A stretch of DNA of 6,888 bases. Source: Candidatus Ethanoperedens thermophilum (lineage in GTDB: Archaea > Halobacteriota > Methanosarcinia > Methanosarcinales > EX4572-44). The stretch is from the NCBI GenBank assembly GCA_012910725.1, contig WNEG01000098.1:1-6888 (forward strand). The letters run 5' to 3'. Shown one piece after another: positions 5,656-6,888 of the stretch (position 1 is the stretch's first letter; every line of letters begins with the position of its first letter). The notes beneath the pieces are model-generated. The model made no database searches and was not told where the DNA came from. It saw only the letters and a list, made by a program, of their open reading frames with translations. Both the position numbers and the translations under genes were made by a program.

Positions 5656-6888
5656 TCAGAGGAATTTTATGCCTTCAGGCATTTTCCCATACATGTTCTG
5701 GATAGTATCCGGCCAATCCTTAATATTTAATCCCTTTTGTGCGAGCAATGCACTTGCCCACCGCTCAAGCCCGATGCCTGAACATCCGCTCCAGAGTTGT
5801 TCTCTTGATTGCGATTTAACATTGAACCCACCTGGATACTTATCTCCATTAACACTAAGGTTTTGGAATTCAAGCCAATCGTCTCGATATGGCATCATGG
5901 CTTCATAATCAATGGTTCCAACTTCTTTTTGCTCAGAAAGACCTGTAAGTCCTTCCTGTGCCATAAACCATGGCGTCACCCATGCTGTGCGCCATTCAAG
6001 TTCAAGTATGTCATTAAAAATCCGTTTATAGCGTTCCTGCAGCTTTTTTGATTGATCAAGTACCTGTTGTATCGTGCCGCACCATACGAGTTCTATACGG
6101 TGAAATTCATCAACCCGCTCTATGCCATGAATGCCACCACTTTCGTATCTGTGAGATGTACCCGAGCGGTCAAACACTTTAATAGGAAACGAGCTGTCTG
6201 CAATCGTTTCGCCCTTTAAGAACATCCAGAACGGTGGACACTGGGCATAGCACATTCCACCGATTGGCTTATCGATCTTCCCTGCAATCATATCAATCGG
6301 CACTTCAAGCGTTACTTTGTAGTGATCTATCACTTCTTCCCAGAATTCAGGATCCCGTGTCTTCGGAGGGCATACATAGTATATCTCTGGATATACACCC
6401 TTCGCATGACCCGAATGCTCCCAGACTTCCCAAGTTACAAGTTTTGGAAAAATCATCTCTTTGTAATCAAGAGGTACGATAATCTCATCCAGAACTATTT
6501 GCTCAAACACCCTGAAAAGTTTTGTTATCTGCGGCCCATGTATCCACTGGCCCCTGCTTGCACCACGTTTGATCCAGCGAGCATCTAAAAGCTGCTTTGT
6601 AGGATCTAGATCATTCCCATGCTGTTTTTTCTCGCTTTGCCATAACAAGTTCCAATGTTCTGCTTTTCCACCATATTCCTGTGAACGTATTTTATCTTCT
6701 ATAAGTGATATAATTCTATCAGGTACACGGTTTTCAATCTCAGCTTCGCCGACATTCAGTGACAATATCAGTTGCTCATCCGTATACTCAATATTCTTCA
6801 CATAAGGTATTTTATTTTTTAATGGTTTTTTCGATGGAAAAGATATGATATAGCTGTCAATTTCAATTTTACGTATGCCTATTCGATA
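5656..6888 (-). CDS. serS: Seryl-tRNA synthetase, methanogenic type 2 (5' end cut off by window)
   Basis: It charges tRNA-Ser with serine in the cytoplasm, using ATP. This is the rare archaeal SerRS2 class, distinct from the bacterial/eukaryal type. The frame stays open past the GTG at 6801 to the window edge (…KIEIDSYIISFPSK…IPYVKN), so GTG is internal. 410 codons are visible, and about 90 N-terminal residues are missing compared with the roughly 500-residue M. barkeri enzyme. Counting from 6801, class II motif 1 lies near 89-121, motif 2 at 211-236 (DRSGTSHRYES…EFHRIE) and motif 3 at 339-353 (GCSGIGLERW). The active-site zinc ligands known from M. barkeri (Cys306, Glu355, Cys461) match C188, E237 and C340. 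The conserved Trp396 matches W278 in WVTPWFMAQEG, in the helix-turn-helix insert unique to this class. The tail reads EGIKFL, then TGA. Confidence 0.96.
   Translation of the reverse strand, partial: YRIGIRKIEIDSYIISFPSKKPLKNKIPYVKNIEYTDEQLILSLNVGEAEIENRVPDRIISLIEDKIRSQEYGGKAEHWNLLWQSEKKQHGNDLDPTKQLLDARWIKRGASRGQWIHGPQITKLFRVFEQIVLDEIIVPLDYKEMIFPKLVTWEVWEHSGHAKGVYPEIYYVCPPKTRDPEFWEEVIDHYKVTLEVPIDMIAGKIDKPIGGMCYAQCPPFWMFLKGETIADSSFPIKVFDRSGTSHRYESGGIHGIERVDEFHRIELVWCGTIQQVLDQSKKLQERYKRIFNDILELEWRTAWVTPWFMAQEGLTGLSEQKEVGTIDYEAMMPYRDDWLEFQNLSVNGDKYPGGFNVKSQSREQLWSGCSGIGLERWASALLAQKGLNIKDWPDTIQNMYGKMPEGIKFL

Overview
The window looks archaeal, most likely from a methanogen or an anaerobic methane-oxidising relative near the Methanosarcinales. 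The strongest evidence is a seryl-tRNA synthetase of the rare 'methanogenic' type (SerRS2), whose residues line up well with what I remember of the Methanosarcina barkeri enzyme. The hsp20 gene has an archaeal Shine-Dalgarno, and TATA-like boxes stand in place of -35/-10 promoters. Order-level placement is inference, because no search was possible.

Layout, left to right. Positions 1-346 hold a GC-richer stretch with no intact gene. On the minus strand it reads as one frame broken by TAA and TAG, and a short motif (SRTxLRMM) occurs in it twice; I treat it as a probable gene relic. Positions 330-3020 (minus) encode a complete P-type cation ATPase of the SERCA/PacL class. Positions 3058-3621 (minus) encode a small heat-shock protein (Hsp20). 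It lies 37 bp upstream of the ATPase and the two are probably co-transcribed, with a T-rich spacer that could trim or restart transcription. Positions 3622-4350 are a 729-bp intergenic region. It holds the hsp20 promoter with a perfect 8-8-8 inverted repeat, a pair of hairpins, a short gene remnant, a promoter-hairpin-oligo(T) arrangement that could be a small RNA gene, a C10 homopolymer, and the lysA promoter. Positions 4351-5631 (plus) encode diaminopimelate decarboxylase (lysA). Positions 5656-6888 (minus) encode the SerRS2 gene, cut off at its 5' end by the window edge and convergent with lysA across 24 bp.

How the genes fit together: Hsp20 and the ATPase form a plausible stress/ion-homeostasis unit under one heat-shock-type operator. 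LysA (last step of lysine synthesis) and SerRS2 (serine charging) are housekeeping genes that merely converge. I see no insertion sequence, CRISPR array, tRNA or rRNA. The points most worth checking are the hsp20 operator palindrome, the candidate small RNA at about 4060-4136, and the duplicated-motif relic behind the ATPase.
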